A stretch of 64,000 nucleotides of DNA from Diphasiastrum complanatum (GCA_029204225.1 CM055110.1:3754863-3818862); one strand, 5' to 3'; positions 49,856-61,647 are shown, numbered from the stretch's first letter. Program-made: numbers and translations. The notes: generated by a model from the sequence alone, not told the origin.

Positions 49856-50073
49856 AAAAAAAAGCAAAACGAAGTGGATCAATTCACTGTCGATTGCTGA
49901 ATACATAGATCTGCATTTACTTCTTTGAAAACAAAGCAAAACGAAGTGGATCAATTCACTGTCGATTGCTGAATACATAGATCTGCATTTACTTCTTTGA
50001 AAACAAAGCAAAACGAAGTGGATCAATTCACTGTCGAATGCAAAATGCATAAATCTGCATCTGCTTCACCTCA
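49856..50073 (-). repeat. 72-bp tandem repeat (about 3 copies) upstream of the SDR gene
   Basis: CAAAACGAAGTGGATCAATT recurs at 49865, 49937 and 50009, an exact 72-bp period, with a partial diverged copy before it. It lies 276-493 bp upstream of the SDR start codon, in the 5' UTR or promoter. The minus-strand ORF across it is open only because 72 is a multiple of three. Confidence 0.9.
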
Positions 50074-50196
50074 CAGCTCCATGATTTCGAGATCGTATCG
50101 ATGAACAAGATTAGCTAGGAACAATTATCCAATATGATCTGGATTTTATCATAAATGGATTAGATTCCACTAGCCTTACAAATCTATATCAAACCC

Positions 50197-51006
50197 ATAG
50201 TTGCAGCGCGATTCCCGAAATCGCGATTCGAGATTTTCCCATCCTGTAGAATCTATTTTTTTTTTTTTTTTTGAAATTTTTTTAGGCAATATGGGTATCA
50301 CATGAAAGCTCTGATGAGGGGATTATAATTGTGTAGTTTGTCGACTGTTTCGGATGCAAAACACCAAAAAGTGTGTTTTCACTCAAAAAGTTGGAAGGCC
50401 AAATCATGAAGAGGCCTTACCGTCGGGGCCGGGGTCTACCGGCAATCCCCAGACCCCGCCGTTGGGGGGCGTTGCCCCCCAAACCCCCCACCAGGGGGCT
50501 ACCGCCCCCCGAACCCCCCATTTCCGGGGGGGCTACTGTCCCCCGAACCCCCTAGAGCTTCTTGCTATATAGACATTGTAGATAAAAATGACACCGCCCC
50601 CCTGTAGATAAAAATGGGGTCCAAATGCTCGCCGAGAAGGGCCCAATATTTATGCCCCCAACTGTATGTACATTGCACTCACATCTCCAATGAACCAATT
50701 GCAAAAGTGATCATCATCCATACAGTTCATAGTCCAAACTGTATCCTTAACATTTACTGAAAACCAGAGCAAATGACAACCGGATAGCTACTGAAAATAA
50801 GATTTGTTTGTGCCTCATCTACTGCACTTATGAGAGGCAAAACGCTGGTTTGACCATTGATCCCCTAAAAAAAATTCAGCAATAAGCTATTTTTCCAAAA
50901 AAAAAAAAAAAAAAAAAAATTTGCGATTCTGGGTCGCGAATCGCAATTCGCCAAATCGCGTCCCGCGAATCGCAGACCCAGCAAATCGAGATTCGCTGCA
51001 ACTATG
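50197..51006. mobile_element. TIR transposon (MITE-like), copy 2, with exact TSD
   Basis: 810 bp. Left end ATAGTTGCAGCGCGATTC, right end GAATC-type sequence closing CGCTGCAACTATG. Flanks ATCAAACCC (50188-50196) and ATCAAACCC (51007-51015) are an exact 9-bp duplication (or 8 bp if the TIR starts with C). The subterminal regions are full of GCGATTCG/GCGAATCG motifs. A GC-rich short tandem array (about 50440-50560) and poly-T and poly-A tracts lie inside. No transposase. Confidence 0.8.
50440..50560 (+). repeat. GC-rich short tandem array inside the TIR element
   Basis: Three degenerate units of the type GGGGGCTACCGCCCCC followed by GAACCCCCCA. Confidence 0.7.
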
Positions 51007-51015
51007 ATCAAACCC

Positions 51016-52808
51016 CTTGAGGATCTTGTAAAATTTCTAGCAATCTTTTAGAAATTGTGGATTTCTGAAAATTCTTGCTTTCTAGATCCTGCAACTAAAA
51101 TTGTTGGTCGGCAAAATACTAAAAATTTACATCCATAAATCATTCTATCAACTCAATAAACCAAGGTGATCTAAGCTTTGTAAGGATCTACCTACTTTAT
51201 TACACACAAATTTCTTGCATATGAAAACGACAAACAAAAACTTTCTTGCATTTAAAAAACATTGTCGTTTTTCTAAAAGCTAAATTCCTTGGAAATTTTT
51301 CATTGAATCAATTTTTGGAGTAAAATGCCAATTCCATTCCTATACATTGTCTTGTAAGGTTTGCTTACTAAAAATTAAAAAAAATAGGTGAACCTTATCA
51401 CCTGTAAGGTTCTCATGCTAAAAACAAAAAACACAAAACGTCGTAAGATTCCTAGACATGTCCAATTTTAGATGATTATTATTGACTTTGTTTCTATAGT
51501 GATAAGCTATTGTGACCATTTGCTAAAAGTTGAGCTGTCACTCTTAGATAATTTTGAAATATTAACATAAGCTATCTCTCCCTTTTAAACTTTTATTTTT
51601 ATATTTCAATAATTGTGTTTTTATTTTTTTTAACTATTTGAATGTATCTTAAAGCATATTAATTTGAGGGCAGTTTCAAACTAGCTCCAAGTCCTTTTGT
51701 AGAGCCCTTTCACTTGCCATCCATTTTTTTAACCTTCGTAAGTCAGTTGATGGGCAATGGACCACACCTTTTTTAAACTTGTCTGGTAACTAGAGGGTTG
51801 CAATCTGATTGGCTTGTTTGAATCCATGCCATATTGTTGTTCCATTCTTCTTAAGTTGCCCATGGCAACTCAACATGTCAGGCAATGTCCCCCATACGTG
51901 GCAAGGGCCCCATGCCACCTCATTTGCCACTTGGTGGCGACTCAATGTAAGTTCGAGAGGGGAAGAGCCCCATTTTTTCTCCATTGACCAATGGGAGAAC
52001 TCGATTATGAATTGGAAAATGTAGTCCTGAGGTGCCCTCGTCGTGCTCAAGAAACCTAAAGCATTGTTTGAAAAAACGTATTTGCATTTGCAGGAATGCT
52101 TAAAAGCCACAATAAAAATAGACTTGAGTAAGAAATCTGAAAACTATGTTGTATAATAAACATAAAGAGAGAAAATCACCTTACAGATTTGAAAGATGTG
52201 TTCACTATAAAGAAAAATAAAAAAGTGAAAATTTGAAATTTAGCTAAAAATAATTGTATTTTTTATATGGTGCTTGACATCGAGAAAGGCCCCCTACCAT
52301 GCACCTTCCCTATTGTGGGGTGCTCAAGGGGTTGCCGTCCTCGAGCACCTCACAACAGAGAAGACTCCTTGTTTTTCTTTTTAACATTTTTGGGGTTGTT
52401 GCCTCGGGCACTTCACAACGTGAAAGGCTGCACACTTTTTTAGGGATGCTTTATGCCGAGAAGGCTGGCCCTCCCCTCGCGGGTCACCCAAAGGAGAAAA
52501 GGTTGTCATGTCCTATGTGGGCCTCTCCTATGTGAAGCATTGTTGTTGAAACTGTTTTTTTTTTGTTTTTTTTTTTTTGCATTTGGACAAACCATTAGAT
52601 CATGCCTTGCTAGTAGATAAACATCATTTTCCCTCCTTACAAACAAAAATTATACTATTTCCTCTCCATCCTACGAGCTCCTCCTGCTGCTGCTGCTCCG
52701 TGCTTCTTCTCCAGCCTACGAGCTCCTCCTGCTGCTCCTTGCTTCTTCTTCGTTTTTGGGCGTTGCATTTTGCTGCTCCTTCTTCTTCTTCTTCTTCTGC
52801 ACCAAACC
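51016..52808. other. Intergenic region and promoter of the dioxygenase gene
   Basis: No other gene recognised. Pyrimidine-rich and poly-T stretches (52555-52578) precede the start. CTGCTG/TTCTTC repeats (52680-52800) form a likely 5' UTR. No clear TATA box was fixed. Confidence 0.4.
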
Positions 52809-53257
52809 ATGGCTACGCCTCGACCCTCGCATGTGCATCATCTTTACGATTCAGGGAAGGATTACTCGTCGCCCGTCACCCATAATTACGTGTTTGAGGA
52901 ACAGGCTGAGATTCCTCTCGTTGATTTTGGATTGCTTTGTCAAGGAAATGAAGCTGAAATTCAAAAGCTTGTAATGGCGGCCAAAGAGTGGGGTTTCCTG
53001 CAACTAGCTAACCATGGTGTGTCTCGCAAGCTGCTAAATGAAATCGAAGAACAAGCCCACCACGCATTTGTTCTTCCACTTGAAGCCAAGACGCGGGTTG
53101 AACCTGCCGCGCTAGGAAGCTTTTATGGATACTTTCCCCAGTCTAAAGGCAGCTTTGGTAAAGTACCTTCGTGCGAAGCTTTTCGTCTTCCTTTGAACCC
53201 ACTGCAGAGGGAGGACATGATAACTAGGCTCTGGCCAGAGGGTAGTGCGGCATTTAG
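52809..53257 (+). CDS. Dioxygenase exon 1
   Basis: 149 codons plus two bases; ends CATTTAG|gtggat. Past this point the frame stays open only as unrelated intron sequence. Confidence 0.9.
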
Positions 53258-54133
53258 GTGGATCTTGCCCCTCCAGCTCCAATTTAGAATATTTTTCTCA
53301 CAGCTTATTAACCGATGTGTTCGCCAATGCAGCTTATTAAGTTTCCATGCGTTAGTAGATCAGTGATCTGACTTACGACTGTTAAGGTCTTTTGATTCTT
53401 GGCAGTTCTACTTTGAAGCAGTATATTGCAGCTGTTGAGCGGATTCTCTTACAGCTTCTAAAGAATTTGGCATCAGGAATAGGACTAGATCCTCTGCACT
53501 TTACGCATGATGTGTCCAACGATGGAATTGCTGCAGTACTTCGTATGAACTTTTATCCTACTTCCCAATCGTCAACGCCCACCCTAGGCTTCGGCGCTCA
53601 TGCGGATCCTCAGCTTCTGACAATCCTGCATCACAATGGCGTTGATGGGTTACAGATTCTCAAGGATGACAAGTGGATAGCTATAAAGGTGCGGCTTGGC
53701 TCCTTTATTGTGAACGTGGGAGATATACTGCAGGTTCGCCTTTAGAATCTGATCACCTTTGTTACCTCCATAAGCTTTGTTAAATCTATACGTAGAAAAC
53801 GTCTTCATGTTTGATCGAATCAGTACATATAATTGCTACTATATCATCCTTCATAAGTCCTTTCGTTGTGCATTGCAGGTGATGAGTAATGATCTTTATA
53901 CGAGTGTAGTCCACCGGGTAGTGATGAAAAGTGAGCAATTTCGTTTAAGCGTGGTCTGTGGAATGAGCCCGCATTCACAAGCCATAGTGAGACCAGCTCC
54001 TGAACTTGTGACACAGCAACAGCCATCACAATATCGGCCATTTACACTTGAAGAGTTCTTCATAAGGTTCGCCTCAAATGCAAAGGGCAAGTCTCACCTT
54101 GAGACCTTCAAAATCAGTCCTGGCTTAACATGA
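52809..54133 (+). CDS. 2-oxoglutarate/Fe(II) dioxygenase, DOXC class (gibberellin-oxidase-like), whole gene
   Basis: Exons 52809-53257, 53406-53733 and 53879-54133 join in frame to 343 residues, the usual length of the family. ATG at 52809 has a good context (accATGG). The DIOX_N part has IPLVDF (35-40), EWGFLQLANHGV (60-71) and a conserved LP..AK segment. The catalytic core has FGAHADPQLLTIL with Fe ligands His215 and Asp217, the third His271 in VVHRVV, and the 2-oxoglutarate-binding RLS (Arg281, Ser283). It ends YRPFTLEEFF, a motif common in gibberellin oxidases. Such enzymes hydroxylate or desaturate small hormones or flavonoids in the cytosol; the substrate here is not known. No damage is seen. 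It is divergent from the SDR gene, with a 3.2-kb gap between starts. Confidence 0.9.
53406..53733 (+). CDS. Dioxygenase exon 2 (HxD motif)
   Basis: After acceptor cttggcag it reads STLKQYIAAVERILLQLLKN and later AVLRMNFYPTS, FGAHADPQLLTIL, DGLQILKDDKW and FIVNVGDILQ. Donor CTGCAG|gttcgc, phase 0. Confidence 0.9.
53879..54133 (+). CDS. Dioxygenase exon 3 (distal His and RxS)
   Basis: After acceptor cattgcag: VMSNDLYTSVVHRVVMKSEQ, RLSVVCGMSP, YRPFTLEEFFIRF and the C-terminus ISPGLT, stop TGA at 54131. Confidence 0.9.
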   Translation: MMSNDLYTSVVHRVVMKSEQFRLSVVCGMSPHSQAIVRPAPELVTQQQPSQYRPFTLEEFFIRFASNAKGKSHLETFKISPGLT

Positions 54134-54660
54134 AAAATGTCCTCAAGGCCTTACAAGCATGCAATTCCACTTATTAGCACAACTGGAGCTTCTTGGGTTT
54201 TCACACTACTCAGTTTATATATATATTTTTAGAGGTTGGGAATATCGGGTGGACTTAAATTTCAAAACTTATACACTTTTAGTATTCGGTATCTTAATCA
54301 TTTTGATGCTTTTCAATTTTTTTGGTTAATAATTATTTATCCAAGGTTTGTTGCAAACTTAGAGTGTGTAAGGTATAAATATGTCTCTTGTATGAATGGT
54401 GGTTATTACAATATAATAGCATTTAGGCTAGAACAAACTCTAGTAAACAATAGATTTTCTACAACATATGCATCTATAGAGTGCTGAGTTTGGGCCTGAA
54501 CATTGCCTAGTTTTCTCCTATTCACAATGCCTAGTGAAATTGTATAATTGTACATAGTGTTGATATTGTTTCTAATTGAGCCGATGGGCTCCTTATAGAT
54601 CTGTAGACTAGAAGAAGGTCATTTCCTAAGGATGGGAGATGTCAAACACGTCTATAAGTG
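54134..54660. other. 3' flank of the dioxygenase gene
   Basis: AT-rich, likely 3' UTR at its start; no further feature seen. Confidence 0.5.
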
Positions 54661-55142
54661 TGTTGTAAAGCTACCTTTACAAGCTTTACTACCGGCGTCA
54701 CTGGCGCCAGCAGCACCACTGCTACTCCCGGCACCGCCGCCGCCGCCGCTCCGGTGCCACTGTGACCATAATCCAGCTGGCGCCAAGTTCTTATGGCTGA
54801 AAATCTTTGATCAGTTCTAGCAAAGTCCATAGGCATGATTAAAGGAAGCCTGGGGATTAATAAATCCTAGAGAGAGAAAATGTGCTTTACCAGCCTGGGT
54901 AGTGTACTTGGTGTGAGGGGAGGTGGCGAATCCCACCAATACTATAGGGGAGTGTGGGTTGCGACTCAGGGCGAGCTCCAACCAAGTCTCAGCCTCCCTT
55001 GCTAGAATGTTGTCCTGGCGCGCCTTGGCATGCCAGTGCCCTGAAGACTAGGGTCGGTCACACACTTGAAATGTAACCTTCTCATATGTATTAATAAAGT
55101 GGGATTTTTCTCAAACTGACTCTGATTACCTTCTGGGTTTCA
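54661..55142 (+). repeat. LTR A
   Basis: 482 bp, TG...CA, with AATAAA near 55092. Confidence 0.8.
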
Positions 55143-57349
55143 ATGTTCGGTAAAAGCGCCAGTTGTAAGGCCGCTTCAAACTTTTTAATCAGGCACGCAA
55201 CTGAGGATCGTATCCCGGGACGCCAACGGTATGTCGTCGGGACCATTCGGTTCAGGAACTGGTTGTCTCCATATCTGTCGCGGCTTGTGGTTCTGAGTGT
55301 TCCTTGCATGAACGTGAATGGTAAGCTCTTCGAGAACGGGCTCTAACCTATCGGCTGAGTTAGATGGCTTGCTTGGGTGGAAGTTACCTATTTATGGCTG
55401 TCTAGTCTGGAGTTGCTGATCGTTTAACTATAAGGGCTATCGACCAGATTTGGTGGGGCGTGACTGAGGCAATGTGCTGCTTAATGGTGAAAGCATGGAT
55501 AGTTGGAGGGGTGTTCTCTGTGGGCTGATTATGTGATCGATCTGTATGGGTGCGGCCAGGAAAAGGTCCTTTGGAAGGACTATCTCAAAGGGGGACCTTG
55601 TCTTTGTTACTTGTTAGTAAACCTGCCTGAGTGTCTTGCTTGTATGTATTCGTGGTGAGCCTTAGTACTCGTGCTTTGCCTGGTTTGCATGATTGCTTGT
55701 GATACAAGGAGCTGATGGCTCGAGAAGGACCCTTTCTTTTGAAGGCTGATACCATCAAACAAAGAGGACTACATAATCTGTGGGGCGGATTCGCAGTTCA
55801 AGTACTAGCACGTGAATGGCAACGAAACGACTCGATGTTTGCAATGGATGGATGGCTAGCCTGTTACTTGGGTTAGTTTCATTTGCGACAACGCCCACCA
55901 GATGAAAGCATGAAATCAAAAGTTGGAAAGGGCAATTTCAGAGGAGATCTTCTATGGAGCAATTGGTCTTCATTTGGGATGGCTACCTTCGAAACTGGAA
56001 CTCACTGAGCATGGGTGATATCCAATGTCAGTTGGGTTTTTCGTTTTTCCTCAAAGGGGAAAGACTAGGATCCTCTTTAGAGATTGGCAACAAGTTGGAT
56101 CAAGCCATAATCCTAGCAGATGGGAAGCAAAGTGTTGGAAAGGCTTTTTGTCTGAGAACTCTACTCTAAGTCCGGTCAGCTGATTTTATAAGTGGACGGG
56201 AATTATCACACACACCTCTCTCTTGGGGCAAATTTTGATTGAAAGTTGTTCAAAACGGGGGCAAATTCAAGGTGACCTAGCCATACTCACACGAGGAGAC
56301 TGGCGAACTTTGGACCTAATAAGTTGACAAGTTTTTGTTGTGGAAAGGAAAGCTTGTTATAGGCTTTCTCTGGACCAACAATGATGTGGAGACAAATGAG
56401 TACGCTAACTTGTGTTACGTGTAAAGCAGCTGATCCACGAAGGAACTGTGAAAGTTGAGTCTTGCACGAGAGACTTGGTACTTCGAACGGACGCTAAGGG
56501 ACAGTTCGTATTGAAATTCGACTAGTGCAAACTCTGGGTGCATGTGTCTGATTCAAAGAGAGCTACTGTAAGCCAAGCTAGATGTACACTTCTTGTTTTG
56601 ATTGTGAGGCAACTGACCAGTGATGAAATTGTGAAATTCAAGTTTTGCGTGACGGACATGATGCTTTAAACAAACGCGAAGAGATAGTTCATCTGCGGAT
56701 CAAACTGGTGCGACCCCTTGGCTCTACACGAGGTCAATGGTTACATTTGGGCTTATTTAAAGACAACTACTTCAACCTATGTGAGAGGTGCGTTGCGGAG
56801 TACTCAATCTTTGCCTACCTCAAAGAGCCAAAAAGGAAAAGTAAAGATCAGGCTGGGACAAAGAGAGAAATCAAGGTGCAAAAGCAACAAGGCACGGAGT
56901 GGACCATAAAGTGGGCAATCAAACAATAAATCCTTTGGCTCAGGGAGCCCTGATACCTGTGCAGAACTGATCAAATCTGGAGCTCGGGGAGCTCAACACA
57001 AAGTGCATCAAGGACAAATCAGGAGCTCAAAGAAGTTCCAAAGTCAAAAGTCAAAAGCGACAGGGGCGAACATTTCACAGAAAGGCCTATGTCACCAGTT
57101 AATAAGATTCTTGGGTTTTATATAAGTGATATAAAATCTACGCTTTTCCCAAACAAAGTGATATTTTCAAGTTATGTAATTTTTCAATACAAAGAGCTGA
57201 GCCTCGGACTTGTGGTGTGCTAGTTACCATGTTAATAAAAAGCGGCCAGTGAATTGAGTACTGTGCCAAGTAGCTTAAATGTATAGTTATTTTTAATTGG
57301 GAGACACCTTTACTTTAATCTGACATCTGATGAGGACATCAGATTTTAT

Positions 57350-57363
57350 AAAGGTGGGGTGGA
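57350..57363 (+). other. Polypurine tract
   Basis: AAAGGTGGGGTGGA directly before LTR B. Confidence 0.65.
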
Positions 57364-57879
57364 TGTTGTAAAGCTACCTTTACAAGCTTTACTTCCGGCG
57401 CCACTGTTGCTCCCGGCACCGCCACCGCCGGCGCCACTGTGACCAAAATCCAGCTGTGCCAAGTTCCTATGGCTGAAAATCTTTGATCGGTTTCTAGCGA
57501 AGTCCATAGGGCTCAGATCAATGTGCAATCACCTCACACGATCTAGGCATGATTAAAGGAAGTCTGGGGATCAATAAATTCTAGAGAGAGAAAATGACTT
57601 TCTTGAGAGAGAAAACGTGCTTTACCAGCCTGGGTAGAGTACTTGGTATGATGGGAGGTGGCGAATCCCACCAATACTATAGGGGAGTGCGGGTTGCGAC
57701 TCAGGGCGAACTCCAACCAAGTCTCAACCTCCCTTGCTGGAATGTTGTCCTGGCGCCCACCTTGGCATGCCAGCGCCTCAAAGACTAGGGTCGGTCACAC
57801 ACTTGAAATGTAACCTTCTCAAATGTATTAATAAAGTGGGATTTTTCTCAAACTGACTCTGATTACCTTCTGGGTTTCA
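57364..57879 (+). repeat. LTR B
   Basis: 516 bp; about 34 bp longer than LTR A, mainly from a small duplication of the AGAGAGAAAA stretch. Confidence 0.8.
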
Positions 57880-58865
57880 GTGTTCGGTAAAAGCGCTAGT
57901 TGTAAGGCCGCTTCAAACTTTTTGATCAAGGACGTAGCTGAGGGTCGTATCCCGGGACGCCAGCGGTTTGCCGTCGGGACCATTCGGTCCGAGGCGCCAA
58001 TGGTATGTTGTCGGAACCATTCGGTTCAGGAAGTGGTTGTCTCCATATCTGTCGCAGCTTGTAGTTCTGAGTGTTCCTTGCATGAACATGAATAGATTAA
58101 GCTCTTGGAGAACGGGCTCTTACTTGTCGGCTGAGTTAGATGGCTTGCTTGTGTGGAAGTTAACTGTTTATGGCTGTCCGGTCTGGCGTGGTGCCAAGTT
58201 GGCTGTAGCGCAGGCATCCCAAAGGGAGCCGAAAACCACGACTTAGCCTCCCAGCCTTCAACTTTTGCCATCCAAACCCACTTAACATACAAGCAGCCAA
58301 CTCGCCAACAATGATCAGACTTAACCAACTTGAAGTTCCGAAACCAATATTGAGATCCAACCTGGCGCCATGCCAGATCGGGGGTCTCGATGTGGGTGAC
58401 TACCCTCCAAGCAAGCTGCCCGACATACATCAAACTTAACCAACTCGAAGCTTCGTTACAAACGAGTAACATCCATTCCAAGCAAGCGGTCTGACTTACA
58501 TCAGACTTAACCAACTGAAAGTTTCATCACGAGCGCTGGAAGCCAACCTGGCGCCACGCCATACTGGACAGCCATAAACAAGTAACTTCCACCCAAGCAA
58601 GCCATCCAACTCAACCGACAGGTTAGAGCTTGTTCTCCAAGAGCTTAACCCATTCACGTTCATGCAAGGAACACTCAGATTCACAAGCCACAACAGATAT
58701 GGAGACAACCAGTTTCTGGACCAAATGGTCCCGACAGCATACTGTTGGCGCCACGGGCCGAATGGCCCCGAAGGCATATCGTTGGCATCCCGGAATACGA
58801 CCCTCAGCTATGTGCCAGATCAAAAAGCTTGAAGCGGCCTTACAACTGGCGCTTTTACTAAACAC
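57880..58865. repeat. Palindromic junction: leader, internal block, inverted leader
   Basis: The plus-strand leader (57880-58190) is followed by an internal block (58190-58550) and then by the same leader on the minus strand (58865-58560). The internal block recurs inverted at 62125-62470. Confidence 0.7.
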
Positions 58866-58951
58866 TAAAACCCAGAAGGTAATTAGAGTCAGTTTGAGAA
58901 AAATCTCACGTTATTAATGAATCTGAGAAGGTTACATTTCAAGTGTGTGAC

Positions 58952-59925
58952 TGTTGCGCCGGCGCCTCAAAGGGCGCTGGGACTTGAGCGGTTTTCCCAA
59001 CACGCGCTTAAGTCTCCATCATGCACTTACGTAAAAGCCAACTTAGAAACGTAACAAGCTTAACCATTCAGACTTAAGAAAACTGGAATCCCAACCAACC
59101 CAAAAGCCAACTCAGTCTATGACAGATCCGACAGCGGCCATTTGCTTCAACAGGTTCTTGATTTGGTTGATGTGATTCTGTCCCCAAAAGGTAGCCAAAG
59201 GCAAAGACAAGCCACGCATGAAACCCAAGGCATAGTGGTCGCCAAACTGACCAATTGGCATAGCGACGAGCCACACGTCGGTGACGTGGACCCTTGGACA
59301 TCGGTGACGCAAAAAGGTTGTAGTAAGGGTCCTTCCACTTGGACCAGTCCCGGAGACAAAACCGAAATGGTAATCATTCGCAAGGATCAACTTTATGAAA
59401 TTTGGAAAAGGTTACATTCATACATAGACTGACTGATCTCGGGGCCACCAACACGTGCTGGGCATTGTGCCTGGCTCGTGCTGGTAGAGGGAGCTGAGAC
59501 CTAGCGACTGGATTCCTGGCGCTGGTTGAGCTACCCAAGTTTCTATCTGCCGGACTTCCCCTATAGTTCTGGTGTGATTTGGCGCACCCCCTCTGTCCTA
59601 AAATATAGTGCTTTATGGTAAAGCACGCTTTTTAGGACTTAGTTTTTATTTTTCTAATTAAGCCTGGCAACCCTGGCAGAATCAATCTGGCTCCCGGACA
59701 TGGGTCCTGGGAGCCATCCCGGCGACAGAATCAACTTGCTTCTTGACTAGCCCATGACTCGAGCTCCAGAGCTAGCTCATGACTTGTGACTACTTGACTG
59801 GCTCACCACAGGTTGGAGGCTCAGTCCTTGACATTCTAACTTGCTCTGGGACCTTAGGGAGTGTCACCCCTTAGAGTCTTACAGGGCACGCTGAGTGCAC
59901 TCGAGTCAGCTTTACAATATCCTCC
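58952..59925 (-). repeat. 3' LTR of the nested chromovirus
   Basis: About 970 bp. The part 59256-59923 matches 60988-61647 in the same orientation. The outer end on the plus strand is TGTTGCGCC. Confidence 0.8.
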
Positions 59926-60244
59926 CCTCGTTTGAAAAAGCTGATGTCCTCATCAGGGCCAAACTAGACCTAGGACGCATGGCACGGGCTTAATTCACCG
60001 GCCTTAACAACTTTGAATTAAAATTACATTGGCAGTAGCACAGAAAAAGTGTGGATCAAGTTCACTTACGTAAAACCTGTGTAAAGCTGCAAGTGATTTA
60101 TTGACAAACTCAAGAAAGATACCTGGAAGTTCCTTGAACTTTAGAGTGGCCATGAGTGTTCATATAGGAGGCATGCCGCCAGGTAGAGCTTTGTGTGCCG
60201 ATCTGGGAAACGGCTATTGCGTTGATTTTTCTACAGATAATCTG

Positions 60245-60987
60245 TCAGTACTCCAGGGGCTCGTACTCCCAAGAAGCCTCAATGAGTGGAGCACGTAGCC
60301 ACTTCACTAGATATTCATGTTGAACGCCAGTTCGCTTTCTATGTGCCAATCTTTGTTCTGGTACAAGCTGTCTCTTCGTATCATCAAGTGTCGATGGTGG
60401 GTGACGGAGTTCGTGTTGCCGATCAAATCGCTCATCTGGTTTATATCGTTTGAGTAATGAGATATGAAACACATTGTGTATATTCAAGCTAGATGGTAGC
60501 GCCAATCGGTAAGCCACTGGGTTGATCTTCTTGGTGACATAATATGGCCTCGCATAAGGTCAAACGAACTTATGAGAGAAGCCTTTTGGTAATGCTTATT
60601 TTTTGTGTTCAGCCACACTTTATCACCTTCCTCAAATTCCAGTTCTCGTCGATGTGAGTTTACGTCAGCTGCCATACTTCTTTGTGATTGCTCTAAAAAT
60701 GAATTCACCTCTGTCAGCTTTGTGTGCAACTCATTGATGAATTCCTCCGCAGTGGGTACTGGAGTTTCTTGCACGCCTGTAAGAAAAGAGCTTGGAACAA
60801 TCGGTAGCCGACCATTGCTTATCTCGAAGGGTGTCTTTCCAGTAGATCTGTTCACTTGGTTGTTATGTGCAAACTCGAGGATATCCAAGTAGCTGACCCA
60901 ATCAGATTGGTCCGAAGCGACATAATTTCGTAAATATTGTTCAATATGTGGATTGACTCGTTCCGTTTGCCCATCTGTTTGATTGGC
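60245..60987 (-). pseudogene. Chromovirus integrase C-terminus and chromodomain
   Basis: NQTDGQTERVNPHIEQYLRN, VSYLDILEFAHNNQVNRSTG, KTPFEISNGRLP and EGDKVWLNTKNKHYQKA give the integrase end. After a frameshift near 60500 come LALPSSLNIHNVFHISLLKR and the chromodomain HEYLVKWLRAPLIEASWEYE, then a stop at 60245. The front of the ORF (MSKGPRHRRVARRYA) is LTR sequence translated across the deletion junction. Confidence 0.85.
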
Positions 60988-61647
60988 ATAGCGGCGAGCC
61001 ACACGTCGGTGACGTGGACCCTTGGACACCGGCGATGCAAAAAGGTTGTAGTAAGGGTCCTTCTACTTGGACCAGTTCCGGAGGCGAAACCGAAATGGTA
61101 ATCATCCCCAAGGATCAACTTTATTAAATTTGGAAGAGGTTACATTCATACATAGACTGACTGGTCCCGGGGCCACCAACATGTGCTGGGCATTGTGCCT
61201 GGCTTGTGCTGGTAGAGGGAGCTGAGACCTGGCGACTAGATTCTTGGCGCTGGTTGAGCTGCCCAAGTTTCTGTCTGCCGGACTCCCCCTATAGTTCTGG
61301 TGTGATTCGGCGCACCCCCTCTGTCTTGAAATATAGTGCTTTATGGTAAAATACGCTTTTTAGGACTTAGTTTTTATTTTGCTGATTAAGCCTGGCAAGC
61401 CTGGCAGAATCGGTCTGGCTCCTAGACATGGGTCCCGGGAGCCGTCCCGGCGGCAAAATCAACTTGCTTCCTGACTAGGCCATGACTCGAGCTCTAGAGC
61501 TAGCTCATGACTTGTGACTACTTGACTGGCTCACCACAAGTCAGAGGCTCAGTCCTTGACATTCTAACTTGCTCTGGGACCTTAGGGAGTGTCACCCCTT
61601 AGAGTCTTACAGGGCATGCTGGGTGCACCCGAGTCAGCTTTACAACA
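60988..61647 (-). repeat. 5' LTR remnant of the nested chromovirus
   Basis: 660 bp; starts (minus) TGTTGTAAAGCTGACTCG at 61647 and stops at ATTGGCATAGCG, where integrase begins. Confidence 0.85.

Larger units (their letters stand above)
54661..57879 (+). mobile_element. Non-autonomous LTR retrotransposon (LARD-like)
   Basis: LTR A (54661-55142) and LTR B (57364-57879) are close direct repeats (TGTTGTAAAGC... to ...CTGGGTTTCA). The 2.2-kb internal part has no gag or pol motif and only short random frames. A polypurine tract (AAAGGTGGGGTGGA, 57350-57363) precedes LTR B. A leader sequence after LTR A (55143-55410) is repeated after LTR B (57880-58190), so LTR B also starts a second unit. Confidence 0.75.
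58952..61647 (-). mobile_element. Chromovirus with two LTRs, internally deleted, exact 5-bp TSD
   Basis: 2,696 bp, flanked by GTGAC on both sides (58947-58951, 61648-61652). Minus-strand order: 5' LTR remnant (61647-60988), fused directly to the integrase end and chromodomain (60987-60245), a purine-rich tract (AACGAGGGGAGGATA), then the 3' LTR (about 59925-58952). The last ~300 bp of the 5' LTR and everything up to late integrase are deleted. Confidence 0.85.

Noticed and set aside
49718-50050. 110-codon minus-strand ORF with internal repeats
   Set aside because: Open only because the 72-bp tandem unit keeps frame; no ATG context or family match.
51790-52110. 106-codon minus-strand ORF
   Set aside because: No motif, no splice or promoter support; intergenic between the two host genes.
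59074-59432. Overlapping ORFs of 75-96 codons on both strands
   Set aside because: They are inside the 3' LTR of the chromovirus; the shared MSKGPRHRRVARRYAN start is LTR sequence.
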